From Caldilineales bacterium (GTDB taxonomy: Bacteria; Chloroflexota; Anaerolineae; J102): a DNA stretch of 38,966 nt. A program made the position numbers and the translations under genes. Under the pieces are notes generated by a model. That model was not told the DNA's origin, did no database searches, and saw nothing but the letters and a program-made list of their open reading frames with translations. Location of the stretch: assembly GCA_013360575.1 (NCBI GenBank), contig JABWBG010000004.1, positions 1 to 38,966 on the forward strand. The letters are read 5' to 3'. Positions 9,089 to 16,860 of the stretch are shown here, in pieces. The first letter of the stretch is position 1. The number at the start of each line of letters is the position of its first letter.

Positions 9089-10153
9089 ATGCTTAGAAAT
9101 TTAGTTATCGACACAAAAATTATCAATGATAATGAAGATTGTTATGTCATTGCGGAAATAGGGCATAATCATCAGGGTGAGTTGGAAAAAGCCAAGCATC
9201 TTTTCCGACTGGCCCAGGAATGTGGCGTTGACGCGGTTAAGCTGCAGAAGCGTGATAATCGCACGTTGTATACCGCCGCCATGTATAACAAGCCCTATGA
9301 GCATCGCAATAGTTTCGGGCGCACCTATGGCGAACACCGCGAGTTTCTGGAATTCGGCTGCGCGGAGTATCGGGCGTTGCAGGCCTACGCCAGGGAGTTG
9401 GGCCTGGCTTTCTTCGCCACGGCGTTCGATATCCCCAGCGCCGATTTTTTGGCGGAATTGGAGATGCCGGCGATCAAGATCGCTTCCGGCGACTTGCGCA
9501 ATCTGCCTCTGCTGCGGCATGTGGCGCACTTGCAGCGGCCGATCTTGCTCAGCACCGGCGGGGGAGAGCTGGCCGATATCCAGCGCGCCTATGATCTGAT
9601 CATGCCGATCAATCCGCAGCTTTGTCTGCTGCAATGCACCGCCGCCTATCCGGCCTCGGCTGAGGAAATGAATCTGCGCGTGATCGCCACCCTGCGCGAG
9701 CGCTTTCCCGATGTGGTCGTGGGCTTATCCGACCATTACAACGGCATCTCCATGGCGCCGGTGGCCTATGTGCTGGGCGCCCGTGTCATCGAGAAGCATT
9801 TCACGGCCAATCACACCTGGCGCGGCTCCGATCATGCCATGTCGTTGGAGCCGATCGGGATGGCGAAGATGGTGCGCGATCTGCGGCGCACGCGCGCGGC
9901 TCTGGGCCACGGCGTCAAGGTCGTCTTCGAAAGTGAGCGGGAGGCGGTGAAGAAGATGGGCAAGTCGCTGTACGCGGCGCATGATCTGCCCGCGGGCCGC
10001 GTTCTCAGCGCCGCGGATATTGCCATCAAATCGCCCGGCGAGGGGCTGTCCCCCGATCTGCTGGATCAGGTTTTGGGCCGGAAGACGCTGCGCCCCCTGG
10101 CTGCCGACGCCAGCATCACTTGGGAGGTGTTGGATGGGGGTGCGCTTGACTGA
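9089..10153 (+). CDS. NeuB-family ulosonic acid synthase (sialic acid synthase-like) with SAF domain
   Basis: NeuB-type enzymes condense phosphoenolpyruvate with an aldose to make a nine-carbon (or related) 3-deoxy-ulosonic acid. The TIM-barrel part shows IAEIGHNHQG, AVKLQKR, IKIASGDL, LLSTGG, LQCTAAYP and VGLSDHYNG...IEKHFT. The C-terminal 60 residues form an antifreeze-like SAF domain (SLYAAHDLPAG). Length (354) is normal. The segment between residues about 50 and 90 (RDNRTLYT...SFGRTYGEHREFLEFG) differs from what I know of classical NeuB, so the aldose may not be ManNAc. No NeuC, Leg or Pse precursor genes are in the window; possible partners are the HAD phosphatase, SDR, cytidylyltransferase and transketolase downstream. 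The first 30 codons are AT-rich like the preceding gene; the rest is GC-rich. Confidence 0.88.
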   Translation: MLRNLVIDTKIINDNEDCYVIAEIGHNHQGELEKAKHLFRLAQECGVDAVKLQKRDNRTLYTAAMYNKPYEHRNSFGRTYGEHREFLEFGCAEYRALQAYARELGLAFFATAFDIPSADFLAELEMPAIKIASGDLRNLPLLRHVAHLQRPILLSTGGGELADIQRAYDLIMPINPQLCLLQCTAAYPASAEEMNLRVIATLRERFPDVVVGLSDHYNGISMAPVAYVLGARVIEKHFTANHTWRGSDHAMSLEPIGMAKMVRDLRRTRAALGHGVKVVFESEREAVKKMGKSLYAAHDLPAGRVLSAADIAIKSPGEGLSPDLLDQVLGRKTLRPLAADASITWEVLDGGALD

Positions 10154-11006
10154 GCAACTTTCACCACGCGCCGCCCCCCTGTCGGCGCGGCCCAAGATCG
10201 TGATCCGCGCCAGCAACGGCTGGGGCAGGCTGCAACTGGGCGATCTGTGGCGTTTTCGCGAACTGCTCTGGTTCCTGACCCTGCGCGACATCAAAGCGCG
10301 GCATCGCCAGTCCGCTCTGGGGCCGCTGTGGTTCATCCTCAAGCCTCTGATCAATATGGTGATCTTCAGTTTCGTCTTTGGCAGGCTGGCCAATCTGCCT
10401 TCCGAGGGCGTGCCCTATCCGATCTTTACCTACACGGCCTTGATTCCCTGGACTTATTTTCAGAGCGCAGCCACCATGGCCGTGGGCAGCCTGGTGCAGC
10501 GTATGGATATCATCTCCAAGATCTATTTTCCGCGGCTGCTGATCCCGGCGTCGGCGGTGCTCTCCAATTTGGTCGATCTGGCGATGTCGTTGGCCGTGTT
10601 GGTGGGCATGATGTTGTTTTATGATGTGCCTTTCCGCCCGGCGCTGCTGACGTTGCCCCTGTTCGTACTCTTTGCGGCGGCGGTGGGGTTGGCGGTGGGG
10701 TTGTGGGGCGCGACGTTGGCCGTCAAATACCGCGATGTGGTGCTGGGCGTCACCTTCGCCTTGCAGGCGTGGATGTTCCTGACGCCGGTGGCATACAGCG
10801 CCACGCTCGTGGAAGGGCGCTGGCAGTGGCTGTACCAGGCCAACCCGATGTATTGGGTGATCGAAGGTTGGCGCTGGGCGGTTCTGGGCGCGGGCCAGCC
10901 GCCCACCCCGGCGATGCTGGCGCCGTTGGCCGTTGTCCTGTTGTTGCTCGTTGCCGGCGCCTATATCTTCCGCCGCAGCGAACGCTCGATCGTGGATTTG
11001 CTCTGA
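10134..11006 (+). CDS. wzm: ABC-2 type polysaccharide export permease (Wzm-like)
   Basis: Membrane subunit of an ABC exporter for lipid-linked polysaccharide. The start at ATG 10134 is chosen because TGGGAGGT at 10121-10128 precedes it with suitable spacing, and it overlaps the end of neuB by 20 bases. The 290-residue product has the family features: an amphipathic N-terminal region (LWRFRELLWFLTLRDIKARHRQSALGP reads as the usual 'RDIK-RY-Q-LG-LW---P' pattern when split around residues 34-60), six hydrophobic segments, NPMYWVIEGWRWAVLG near the C-terminus and the final IFRRSERSIVDLL. The ATPase follows two bases after the stop. It probably moves the glycan assembled by this cluster across the cytoplasmic membrane. 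Confidence 0.9.
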   Translation: MGVRLTEQLSPRAAPLSARPKIVIRASNGWGRLQLGDLWRFRELLWFLTLRDIKARHRQSALGPLWFILKPLINMVIFSFVFGRLANLPSEGVPYPIFTYTALIPWTYFQSAATMAVGSLVQRMDIISKIYFPRLLIPASAVLSNLVDLAMSLAVLVGMMLFYDVPFRPALLTLPLFVLFAAAVGLAVGLWGATLAVKYRDVVLGVTFALQAWMFLTPVAYSATLVEGRWQWLYQANPMYWVIEGWRWAVLGAGQPPTPAMLAPLAVVLLLLVAGAYIFRRSERSIVDLL

Positions 11007-11008
11007 CG

Positions 11009-12307
11009 ATGTCTCATATCGCCGTACAGGTGCGCGGGCTGGGCAAGCGCTATCGCATTGGGGTGCAGCGCCGGGCCACCTCACGCGGGTCGCGGCTGGC
11101 CAACACCCTGCTGGCGCCCTTCGATTACCTGCGCACTTCCCTCTCGCCCCCTTCCGAGGCGGAGACGCTGTGGGCTTTGCGCGATGTTTCCTTCGATGTT
11201 CAGGATGGAGAGGTATTGGGCATCGTGGGGCGCAACGGCGCCGGCAAATCGACCCTGCTCAAGATCCTCAGCCAGATCACCGAGCCGACCACCGGCGAGG
11301 CGGTGATCTACGGGCGGGTGGGCAGTCTGTTGGAGGTGGGCACCGGCTTTCATCAGGAGCTGACCGGACGCGAGAATGTGTACATGAACGGCGCCATCTT
11401 GGGCATGAGTAAGCGCGAGATCGACAGCAAGTTCGCTGAGATTGTAGACTTTGCCGGGGTCGAGCGATTCATCGACACGCAGGTGAAGCGCTATTCCAGC
11501 GGCATGAAGGTGCGCCTGGCCTTTGCCGTGGCCGCGCATCTGGAGCCGGAACTGCTGGTGGTGGATGAGGTGCTGGCGGTCGGCGACGCCGAGTTCCAGC
11601 GCAAATGCCTGGGCAAGATGGAGAATTTTGCCGATGGCGGGCGCACCGTGCTGTTCGTTTCGCACAACATGTCGGCGGTGACGCGGTTGTGCAGCCGGGC
11701 GATCTTTCTGGAGCAAGGTCTTAAGGTGATGGAAGGTACGCCCACCGAGGTGGTCGCCGCGTATCTAGATTCAGCTCGGTCGGTCGGCGCCGAACGCGTG
11801 TGGGATCTGGCCAGCGCGCCCGGCGCCGCTGAACTGAAGCTGCTCTCGGTGCGCCTGGTGGATGCTGCTGACCAGAATCTGGTGGTAGCCCGTGTGGATC
11901 AGCCCGCGGCCCTACAAATGACCTATCTGGTCGCCGAACCGGGCTTGACCTTTCGTTGCTCGGCCCGGTTTCACACCCAGGGCATCGTCGCTTTCGCCAC
12001 CCTGGAACCAAACGAGACCACACACCCCCGGCCGGGCGTTTATCAAGCCAGGGTGGGCCTCCCCGCCAACTTGCTCTCGGAAGGGGAGTACACCATCAGT
12101 CTTTCTTTCTTCACTTCGCAGGGCCGCAAGGCGCACTGGCTGACCGAGAGTGATGTGATTGCCTTTCAAACCTCTGATCCTCTCAACGGCGATAGCGCCC
12201 GCGGCGACTATGCCGAGAAGCTGGGCGGCGTGGTGAGACCAAAGTTAACCTGGGACAAGACTTATGTCGGCCCCACCCCGCCGGCCGGCGGGGTAAATGG
12301 GCGCTGA
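11009..12307 (+). CDS. wzt: ABC polysaccharide export ATPase with C-terminal glycan-binding-type domain (Wzt-like)
   Basis: The start is ATG 11009, two bases after the permease stop. The nucleotide-binding domain (about residues 1-255) contains Walker A GRNGAGKS (74-81, Lys80), the signature YSSGMKVRLAF, Walker B LLVVDE (182-187) and the switch motif FVSHNMS. The GRENVYMNGAILGM segment is typical of the TagH/Wzt/KpsT-type exporters. Residues about 270-432 form a separate beta-rich domain comparable to Wzt C-terminal domains that recognise a modified end of the glycan before export. That domain would link chain termination to transport; here the cap could be an acetyl, sulfate or ulosonic acid group, but this is inference. 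Confidence 0.92.
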   Translation: MSHIAVQVRGLGKRYRIGVQRRATSRGSRLANTLLAPFDYLRTSLSPPSEAETLWALRDVSFDVQDGEVLGIVGRNGAGKSTLLKILSQITEPTTGEAVIYGRVGSLLEVGTGFHQELTGRENVYMNGAILGMSKREIDSKFAEIVDFAGVERFIDTQVKRYSSGMKVRLAFAVAAHLEPELLVVDEVLAVGDAEFQRKCLGKMENFADGGRTVLFVSHNMSAVTRLCSRAIFLEQGLKVMEGTPTEVVAAYLDSARSVGAERVWDLASAPGAAELKLLSVRLVDAADQNLVVARVDQPAALQMTYLVAEPGLTFRCSARFHTQGIVAFATLEPNETTHPRPGVYQARVGLPANLLSEGEYTISLSFFTSQGRKAHWLTESDVIAFQTSDPLNGDSARGDYAEKLGGVVRPKLTWDKTYVGPTPPAGGVNGR

Positions 12308-12333
12308 CCCGTATCACAGCCCCTCTTCCTGCG

Positions 12334-13299
12334 ATGCAATTCGTTGTCTCCACCCATTCCCGCCTGCTGCGGATCGATCTGGATGCCCACTGGCGCATCA
12401 CCGACATGGCCGTATTGGCCGATGGGCCACACTATGGCATCGCCCTGGCTCCGCAGCCCCTGCCTGGCATCATCGCCAAGAGTAATACGTGCGATCTTAC
12501 GGCCTATGATCTGAGCCAGGACGCCAACCGCGCCCAGATGCCTGTACCCCACACCAACAACGACCATATCCATCAGATCGCTTTTGCGCGTGATGGCCTT
12601 TACATCGCCAATACGTTTTATAACTCATTAACTTATCAGACACTCGATGGTTCGATTCGGCACGAATATGCTTTTAATGGCCATCGCACCGACATCAACC
12701 ATGTCAATTCTGTTTACCCGTGCGGCGATCTTGTGCTTGTGCTTTTGCACAATCGCAGCCAGCCCAGCCAGATCGCTGTGCTCGAACATGATCTGGCGCG
12801 CGGGTTTGCGGCCAGAGAGATGATCCGGTTGCCGCACAATGGCTGCCATAACGTGTTTGTCGATCAGCGCTATCTGTATTATTGCGCGTCTGGGGTGGGG
12901 CATTTTGTGGTCGTCGATCTGCGCAAGAAGCAGATCAAACTCGATCTGCCTTTTGCCGGGCATACGAAGGGCCTATCGGTAACCGAAGATCACATTGTTT
13001 TTGGCTTGTCGGAGCATGCCAAACGTGAAGCCCGGTTGACCTCACGCGGCCAGTTGGTGGTGGTCGATCGCTGCCGTCTGGCCATTTGCAGCATGATCGA
13101 TTTGAACGAGCAGGGCGCTGTCGGCAATGTCAATGAAATCCGCTGTCTTTCGGAACCGGAACTGGCCCACACCGGCCACTACGAACACGCCCGCGCCCTG
13201 GGTTCTTTTGTGGTTCGCCCGCCGCATTCCCTGGCGGCCAGCCTGGCGCGGCTGACGGCCCGCATCCAGCGCCGGTTGACCGCCAGGGCAAGAGGGTGA
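12334..13299 (+). CDS. Propeller-like protein of unknown function, paralogue A
   Basis: I do not recognise a named family. The 321-residue protein has no signal peptide and shows repeated beta-strand-turn patterns suggestive of a beta-propeller. It is clearly paralogous to the product of 20611-21654: both share HYGIAL, IHQIA followed by (F)ANT-NSL, DI(N/D)H(V/I)NSV, PSQIA(V/I)L, GCHN(V/L)FVD, GHTKGLS, SRG-L-V(V/I)DR and GNVNEIRCLS in the same order. The invariant His, Asn and Asp residues in these words could bind metal or a substrate. Each paralogue is followed directly by a sulfotransferase-like gene (here 16 bases downstream), which suggests a linked role in glycan modification in the cytoplasm. 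Start ATG 12334 lies 26 bases after wzt; no strong ribosome site is visible. Confidence 0.75.
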   Translation: MQFVVSTHSRLLRIDLDAHWRITDMAVLADGPHYGIALAPQPLPGIIAKSNTCDLTAYDLSQDANRAQMPVPHTNNDHIHQIAFARDGLYIANTFYNSLTYQTLDGSIRHEYAFNGHRTDINHVNSVYPCGDLVLVLLHNRSQPSQIAVLEHDLARGFAAREMIRLPHNGCHNVFVDQRYLYYCASGVGHFVVVDLRKKQIKLDLPFAGHTKGLSVTEDHIVFGLSEHAKREARLTSRGQLVVVDRCRLAICSMIDLNEQGAVGNVNEIRCLSEPELAHTGHYEHARALGSFVVRPPHSLAASLARLTARIQRRLTARARG

Positions 13300-13315
13300 T
13301 TCTTTAAACATTGTT

Positions 13316-14167
13316 ATGAATCGTTATCCGCCGCTGTACGTTGTGATACATATTTATAAAACAGCCGGCAAGGCACTTTTGCGAAATTTCAAACGCAATT
13401 TTGCAAAAGATCAATTAATATCAATGTATGCTCCGCAAATCGGCCTTGATAAAGCGGAAAACAGTGCAAATCCAGGCTGGAATGAAAATATTGTCGTTGA
13501 TTACTTGAATAGACATTATACCGAAAAAACACGCTGTATATTTGGGCATATGGCCTTTTTTGGCATCCATGAATTGCATCCATTCAGTCAGCGAGAAGTT
13601 CGTTATATTGTATTCTTGCGCGAGCCTTTGGCCAGAATAGTATCACTCTATAATTTTTTGCGATTCAATTCCAAGAATGTGTGGCATCATGAGATCGTCG
13701 AGAATGACTGGGCCATGACAGAATGGTTCGAAAACAGCCGCGGTCTCTGGCTGCATGATGGCCAGATCCGGCAATTGTTGCTCTGGCAGCGCAAGGATGT
13801 GCTGACGCGCAGGCAGTTGCACGCCGAGGATCTGGCAGCGGCGCAGCAGGCATTGGCGCAGATGTGGTTCATCGGCTGTCAGGAACAGTTTCACGCCGAC
13901 GCCGGCCAACTCTATCGGCTGCTGGGATTCAAGAAGATCGTCGCCAATGAGGCGGTGAATGTCACGCAGGGCCATATCCGGCCTGACGCGGAGACCGCCG
14001 GCGTCATCGCCAGGGACAACGCCCTCGACGCCGAGCTTTATCGCTACGCGCTCTCTTTGCGCGCCCGGCGGTTGCAGGCGTCTGCAGGCGCTGAATCGGG
14101 CGAGGGCGCCCTTGCCTTGCGGCGCAGGGTGGCGCGCTGGTTGCCATTTCGCTCATCGACCACGTGA
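13316..14167 (+). CDS. Sulfotransferase family protein (carbohydrate sulfotransferase-like)
   Basis: Sulfotransferases move sulfate from PAPS to hydroxyl or amino groups of glycans. The 5'-phosphosulfate-binding loop is HIYKTAGKAL at residues 12-21 (usual form HIPKTAGTT), and the 3'-phosphate-binding segment is FLREPLARIVSLYNF at about 101-115. The 283-residue length fits heparan-sulfate 2-O/6-O-sulfotransferase-like bacterial members. A Tyr replaces the usual Pro in the loop. The first 125 codons (13316-13690) are AT-rich, and the remainder is GC-rich like the flanks, which may reflect recombination. It is more divergent than the three other copies in the window. Its stop overlaps the GTG start of the acetyltransferase. 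Confidence 0.8.
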   Translation: MNRYPPLYVVIHIYKTAGKALLRNFKRNFAKDQLISMYAPQIGLDKAENSANPGWNENIVVDYLNRHYTEKTRCIFGHMAFFGIHELHPFSQREVRYIVFLREPLARIVSLYNFLRFNSKNVWHHEIVENDWAMTEWFENSRGLWLHDGQIRQLLLWQRKDVLTRRQLHAEDLAAAQQALAQMWFIGCQEQFHADAGQLYRLLGFKKIVANEAVNVTQGHIRPDAETAGVIARDNALDAELYRYALSLRARRLQASAGAESGEGALALRRRVARWLPFRSSTT

Positions 14168-14736
14168 GTATGACTCGGTTGGGCCTGATCTTGCGTAAGC
14201 GAAGCCGGTGGCTGCACAAGCGCATCACTGCTGCGCCGGTTCGGGCGCGGCAAAAGCTGGTGGATTATCTTGTGGGCCTGGGGTTTCTCAACATCCACCG
14301 CTGCGTGGTGCACGGGCCTCGCGAGCGGCTGCACCTGGGCCGGGGCGTGAACTGCCGCAACAATATCCTCTTCAACACCCGTTCGGGCCACATCTATATC
14401 GGCGAAAACACCGTGATTAGTTTTCATTGCATGTTGCTCACCGGCCGCCACGAATTCGAGCATGGCCGGCTCAAGCAACCGCGGGCGCGTCAGGTGCCCT
14501 CCTCCGGGTACGATATCCGTGTGGGATCGGGATGTTGGATCGCTTCCGGCGCCATCATCCTGGGCGGAGTGACGATCGGCGACCATTGCCTGGTGGCCGC
14601 CGGCGCCGTAGTCACCAAAGATGTGCCCGATGGCGCCATCGTCGCCGGGGTGCCCGCCAAGATCATTGGGGATGTCTCGCTGCTCACCGACGGTTCTGCA
14701 GCCGACTTGCTGATCGATGAAGAGGGCGATGACTGA
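14164..14736 (+). CDS. Left-handed beta-helix O-acetyltransferase (hexapeptide family)
   Basis: A 190-residue acyltransferase of the WbbJ/LacA/CysE type that moves an acetyl group from acetyl-CoA to a sugar. Hexapeptide-repeat signatures run from about residue 75: IYIGENTVIS, the catalytic-type His in GRHEFEHG, then IRVGSGCWIASGAIILGGVTIGDHCLVAAGAVVTKDVP in consecutive six-residue turns, ending with GVPAKIIG. The basic N-terminus (about 40 residues) is not part of the helix. The GTG at 14164 overlaps the previous stop; ATG 14170 is an alternative start. It lies just before the CMP-ulosonic acid genes, so it may acetylate that sugar or the growing chain. Confidence 0.87.
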   Translation: MSMTRLGLILRKRSRWLHKRITAAPVRARQKLVDYLVGLGFLNIHRCVVHGPRERLHLGRGVNCRNNILFNTRSGHIYIGENTVISFHCMLLTGRHEFEHGRLKQPRARQVPSSGYDIRVGSGCWIASGAIILGGVTIGDHCLVAAGAVVTKDVPDGAIVAGVPAKIIGDVSLLTDGSAADLLIDEEGDD

Positions 14737-15265
14737 TTCTCTCACAACGCGCGATGCGGCTCTTCTCCAGCGCATCCGGGCGATCCGTCTCCTGGCCTTC
14801 GATTTCGACGGCGTCTTCACCGACAACGCCGTTTATGTGTTCGAGGATGGCCGCGAGGCGGTGCGCTGTTCGCGGGCCGATGGCATCGGCCTGCGCAAGA
14901 TCGAGCGTCTGGGCATTCTTCTGTTGATCATTTCCAGCGAGCCTAATCCCGTGGTCGCTGCCCGCAGCCAGAAGTTACGCGTGCGCTGCATCCAGAATTG
15001 CGCGGACAAGCGCCAGGCGCTGGCCGAGGTCGCGGCGGCAGTGGGCGTGACGCTGGCCGAGGCCGCGTTCGTGGGCAACGATATCAACGATCTGCCGGTG
15101 TTGCAGGCCGTGGGGCTGCCCATCATCGTCCAGGACGCGCACCCCGACGTGGTCGCGGTTGGGCGCTATCGCACCCGGCGGCCCGGCGGCTATGGCGCGG
15201 TGCGCGAAGTCTGCGACCTGTTCGAGCAGGCCCTGACCAGGGCCGTGGAGGGATCTGATGGATGA
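14729..15265 (+). CDS. KdsC-like HAD phosphatase (ulosonic acid phosphatase candidate)
   Basis: HAD-superfamily phosphatase of the small, cap-less C0 class that includes KDO-8-phosphate phosphatase and KDN-9-phosphate phosphatase. Motif I is DFDGVFTD (nucleophile Asp25, acid/base Asp27), motif II is the Ser in IISSEP, and motif IV is GNDINDLP (Asp118, Asp121). Start ATG 14729 is chosen because AGAGGG at 14721-14726 precedes it; an in-frame ATG at 14717 has no such site. It overlaps the acetyltransferase by eight bases and the SDR by eight bases. KDN synthesis in Bacteroides uses a NeuB homologue, a KdsC-like phosphatase and a cytidylyltransferase, so an analogous 9-phosphate intermediate is plausible here. 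The substrate is inferred. Confidence 0.87.
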   Translation: MTDSLTTRDAALLQRIRAIRLLAFDFDGVFTDNAVYVFEDGREAVRCSRADGIGLRKIERLGILLLIISSEPNPVVAARSQKLRVRCIQNCADKRQALAEVAAAVGVTLAEAAFVGNDINDLPVLQAVGLPIIVQDAHPDVVAVGRYRTRRPGGYGAVREVCDLFEQALTRAVEGSDG

Positions 15266-16073
15266 TCTGTTCGATGTCTCCGGCCGCGTGGCTGTCGTCA
15301 CCGGCGGTATGGGCCAGTTGGGACGACAATTCACCCTGGCCCTGGCCCGGCGGGGCGCGCGTGTGGCCGTTTTCGATCTGCGCGTCGATCTCGACTATCA
15401 GCAGCAACGCTTCGGCGAGGCCCACGCCTGGGAGAATCTCCTCTTTTGCCCGGTGGATATTACTGATCGGGAGGCCGTGGCGGCGGGGCTGGCGCAAGTC
15501 GAAGCGAAATGGGGGCCGCCGCAGGTGTTGATCAACAATGCCGGGCTGGATTCGCCCCCCAACGCGCCCGCGGCCGAGAATGGCCCCTTCGAAGAGTACC
15601 CGGCGGCTTCACTGGCCAAGGTGCTCGACGTCAACATCAAGGGCGTGGTGTTCTGTTGTCAGGTCATTGGCAAGGCCATGGCCGCGCAGGGCCGGGGGTC
15701 GATCATCAATATCAGCTCCACCTATGGCCTGGTCTCGCCTGATCAGCGTCTCTATGCCTATCGCGCCGCCGGCGGCCAGCCCTTTTTCAAGCCCGTGGCC
15801 TATGCCATTTCCAAGTCGGGGCTGCTGAATTTGACCCGGTATCTGGCCACCTATTGGGCGGATCGGGGCGTGCGGGTCAACACCCTCACCTTTGGCGGCG
15901 TGTTCAATCAGCAGGATGCGGATTTTCTGGCCGGCTATTGCGCCCGCGTTCCCCTGGGCCGCATGGCCAACGAAGATGAATACAACGGCGCCATCCTCTT
16001 TTTGGCGTCGGACGCTTCATCTTATATGACCGGCGCCAATCTCGTCATCGATGGGGGATGGACGGCATGGTGA
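15258..16073 (+). CDS. Short-chain dehydrogenase/reductase (PtmA-like, sugar or ulosonic acid pathway)
   Basis: Classical SDR of 271 residues. The NAD(P) motif TGGMGQLG is near residues 13-20, NNAG follows at about 93-96, and the catalytic residues are Ser153 or Ser154 in INISSTYG, Tyr182 and Lys186 in YAISK. The C-terminal half (LTFGGVFNQQDADFL, SYMTGANLVIDGGW) matches my memory of PtmA-type oxidoreductases that lie next to CMP-ulosonic acid synthetases in flagellin-glycan loci. A GGAGGGAT site is just upstream of ATG 15258. It overlaps the phosphatase and the cytidylyltransferase, so the three form a tight translational unit. The step may be oxidation or reduction of the sugar precursor, but the substrate is unknown. 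Confidence 0.88.
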   Translation: MDDLFDVSGRVAVVTGGMGQLGRQFTLALARRGARVAVFDLRVDLDYQQQRFGEAHAWENLLFCPVDITDREAVAAGLAQVEAKWGPPQVLINNAGLDSPPNAPAAENGPFEEYPAASLAKVLDVNIKGVVFCCQVIGKAMAAQGRGSIINISSTYGLVSPDQRLYAYRAAGGQPFFKPVAYAISKSGLLNLTRYLATYWADRGVRVNTLTFGGVFNQQDADFLAGYCARVPLGRMANEDEYNGAILFLASDASSYMTGANLVIDGGWTAW

Positions 16074-16813
16074 CCGCGGCCACCGGCGTTGCCTTGATCC
16101 CGGCCCGTTCCGGCTCGGCCAGGGTCGCCGACAAAAACATCCGTTTGCTGGCCGGGCATCCGCTGCTGGCCTACAGCATCGCCGCCGCCCGCCAAAGCGG
16201 CGTGTTTGCGGATGTGATCGTGTCCACCGATTCGCAGCGCTACGCCGAGATTGCCCGGTCGTACGGCGCCGAAATCCCCTTTCTACGCCCCTTTCAGATG
16301 GCCGGCGCCACCTCTGCTGACATCGAGTGGGTGGCATACACCCTGACGCGGCTGCGGGATGAGGGCCGGGAATACGATTGTTTCAGCATCTTGCGCCCCA
16401 CCAGCCCTTTTCGCAAGCCGGAGACGATCCGCCGGGCCTGGGCGCAGTTTTTGCGGGCTGAGGGCGTCGATTCCTTGCGCGCGGTGGAAAAGTGCAGCCA
16501 GCATCCCGGCAAGATGTGGGTGGTGCGGGGCGAACGCATGACGCCGCTGCTGCCCCTTGGCCCCGAAGAGCAGCCCTGGCACAGCAGCCAATACCAGGCG
16601 CTGCCCCTGGTGTACGTCCAGAACGCCAGCCTGGAGATCGCCTGGACGCGTGTGCTTTTCGAGACGCACACCATCGCCGGGCATGTGCTGATGCCCTTCT
16701 TTACCGAAGGGGACGAAGGCCTGGACATCAATCGTGAAGAAGATTGGTGGTACGCCGAGTATCTGTTGGCGCGGGGAGAGGCAAGGCTCCCGGCGATGGA
16801 AATCAATGCCTGA
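16058..16813 (+). CDS. neuA: Acylneuraminate/ulosonate cytidylyltransferase (CMP-sugar synthetase)
   Basis: Activates a 3-deoxy-ulosonic acid with CTP to give the CMP-sugar donor. The nucleotide-binding start is LIPARSGSARVADKNIRLL, with the usual 'PAR-GS---KNI' arrangement; further family words are STDSQRYAEIA, LRPTSPFR, the substrate-loop QNASLEIAW, and DINREEDWWYAEYLL at the end. Length (251) fits single-domain NeuA or KdsB-type enzymes. The Arg in GSARVADKN replaces the usual Lys of 'GS-(R/K)', and which ulosonic acid is used cannot be decided. Start ATG 16058 overlaps the SDR by 16 bases; 16067 and 16070 are alternative starts. Its co-occurrence with NeuB and a HAD phosphatase is the main support for a ulosonic acid pathway. 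Confidence 0.87.
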   Translation: MDGMVTAATGVALIPARSGSARVADKNIRLLAGHPLLAYSIAAARQSGVFADVIVSTDSQRYAEIARSYGAEIPFLRPFQMAGATSADIEWVAYTLTRLRDEGREYDCFSILRPTSPFRKPETIRRAWAQFLRAEGVDSLRAVEKCSQHPGKMWVVRGERMTPLLPLGPEEQPWHSSQYQALPLVYVQNASLEIAWTRVLFETHTIAGHVLMPFFTEGDEGLDINREEDWWYAEYLLARGEARLPAMEINA

Positions 16814-16860
16814 GTGCGCGCAACCTTATCCTGCCTGAAACGCTGCAGAGGTTTTCACCG

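Noticed and set aside
10703-11008. Longer N-terminus for the Wzt ATPase
   Set aside because: The upstream part is the out-of-frame shadow of the permease; ATG 11009 gives the standard ATPase start.
16744-16860. Upstream extension of the SGNH gene to a GTG at 16744
   Set aside because: It would overlap the cytidylyltransferase by 70 bases and place a long polar stretch ahead of the signal peptide.
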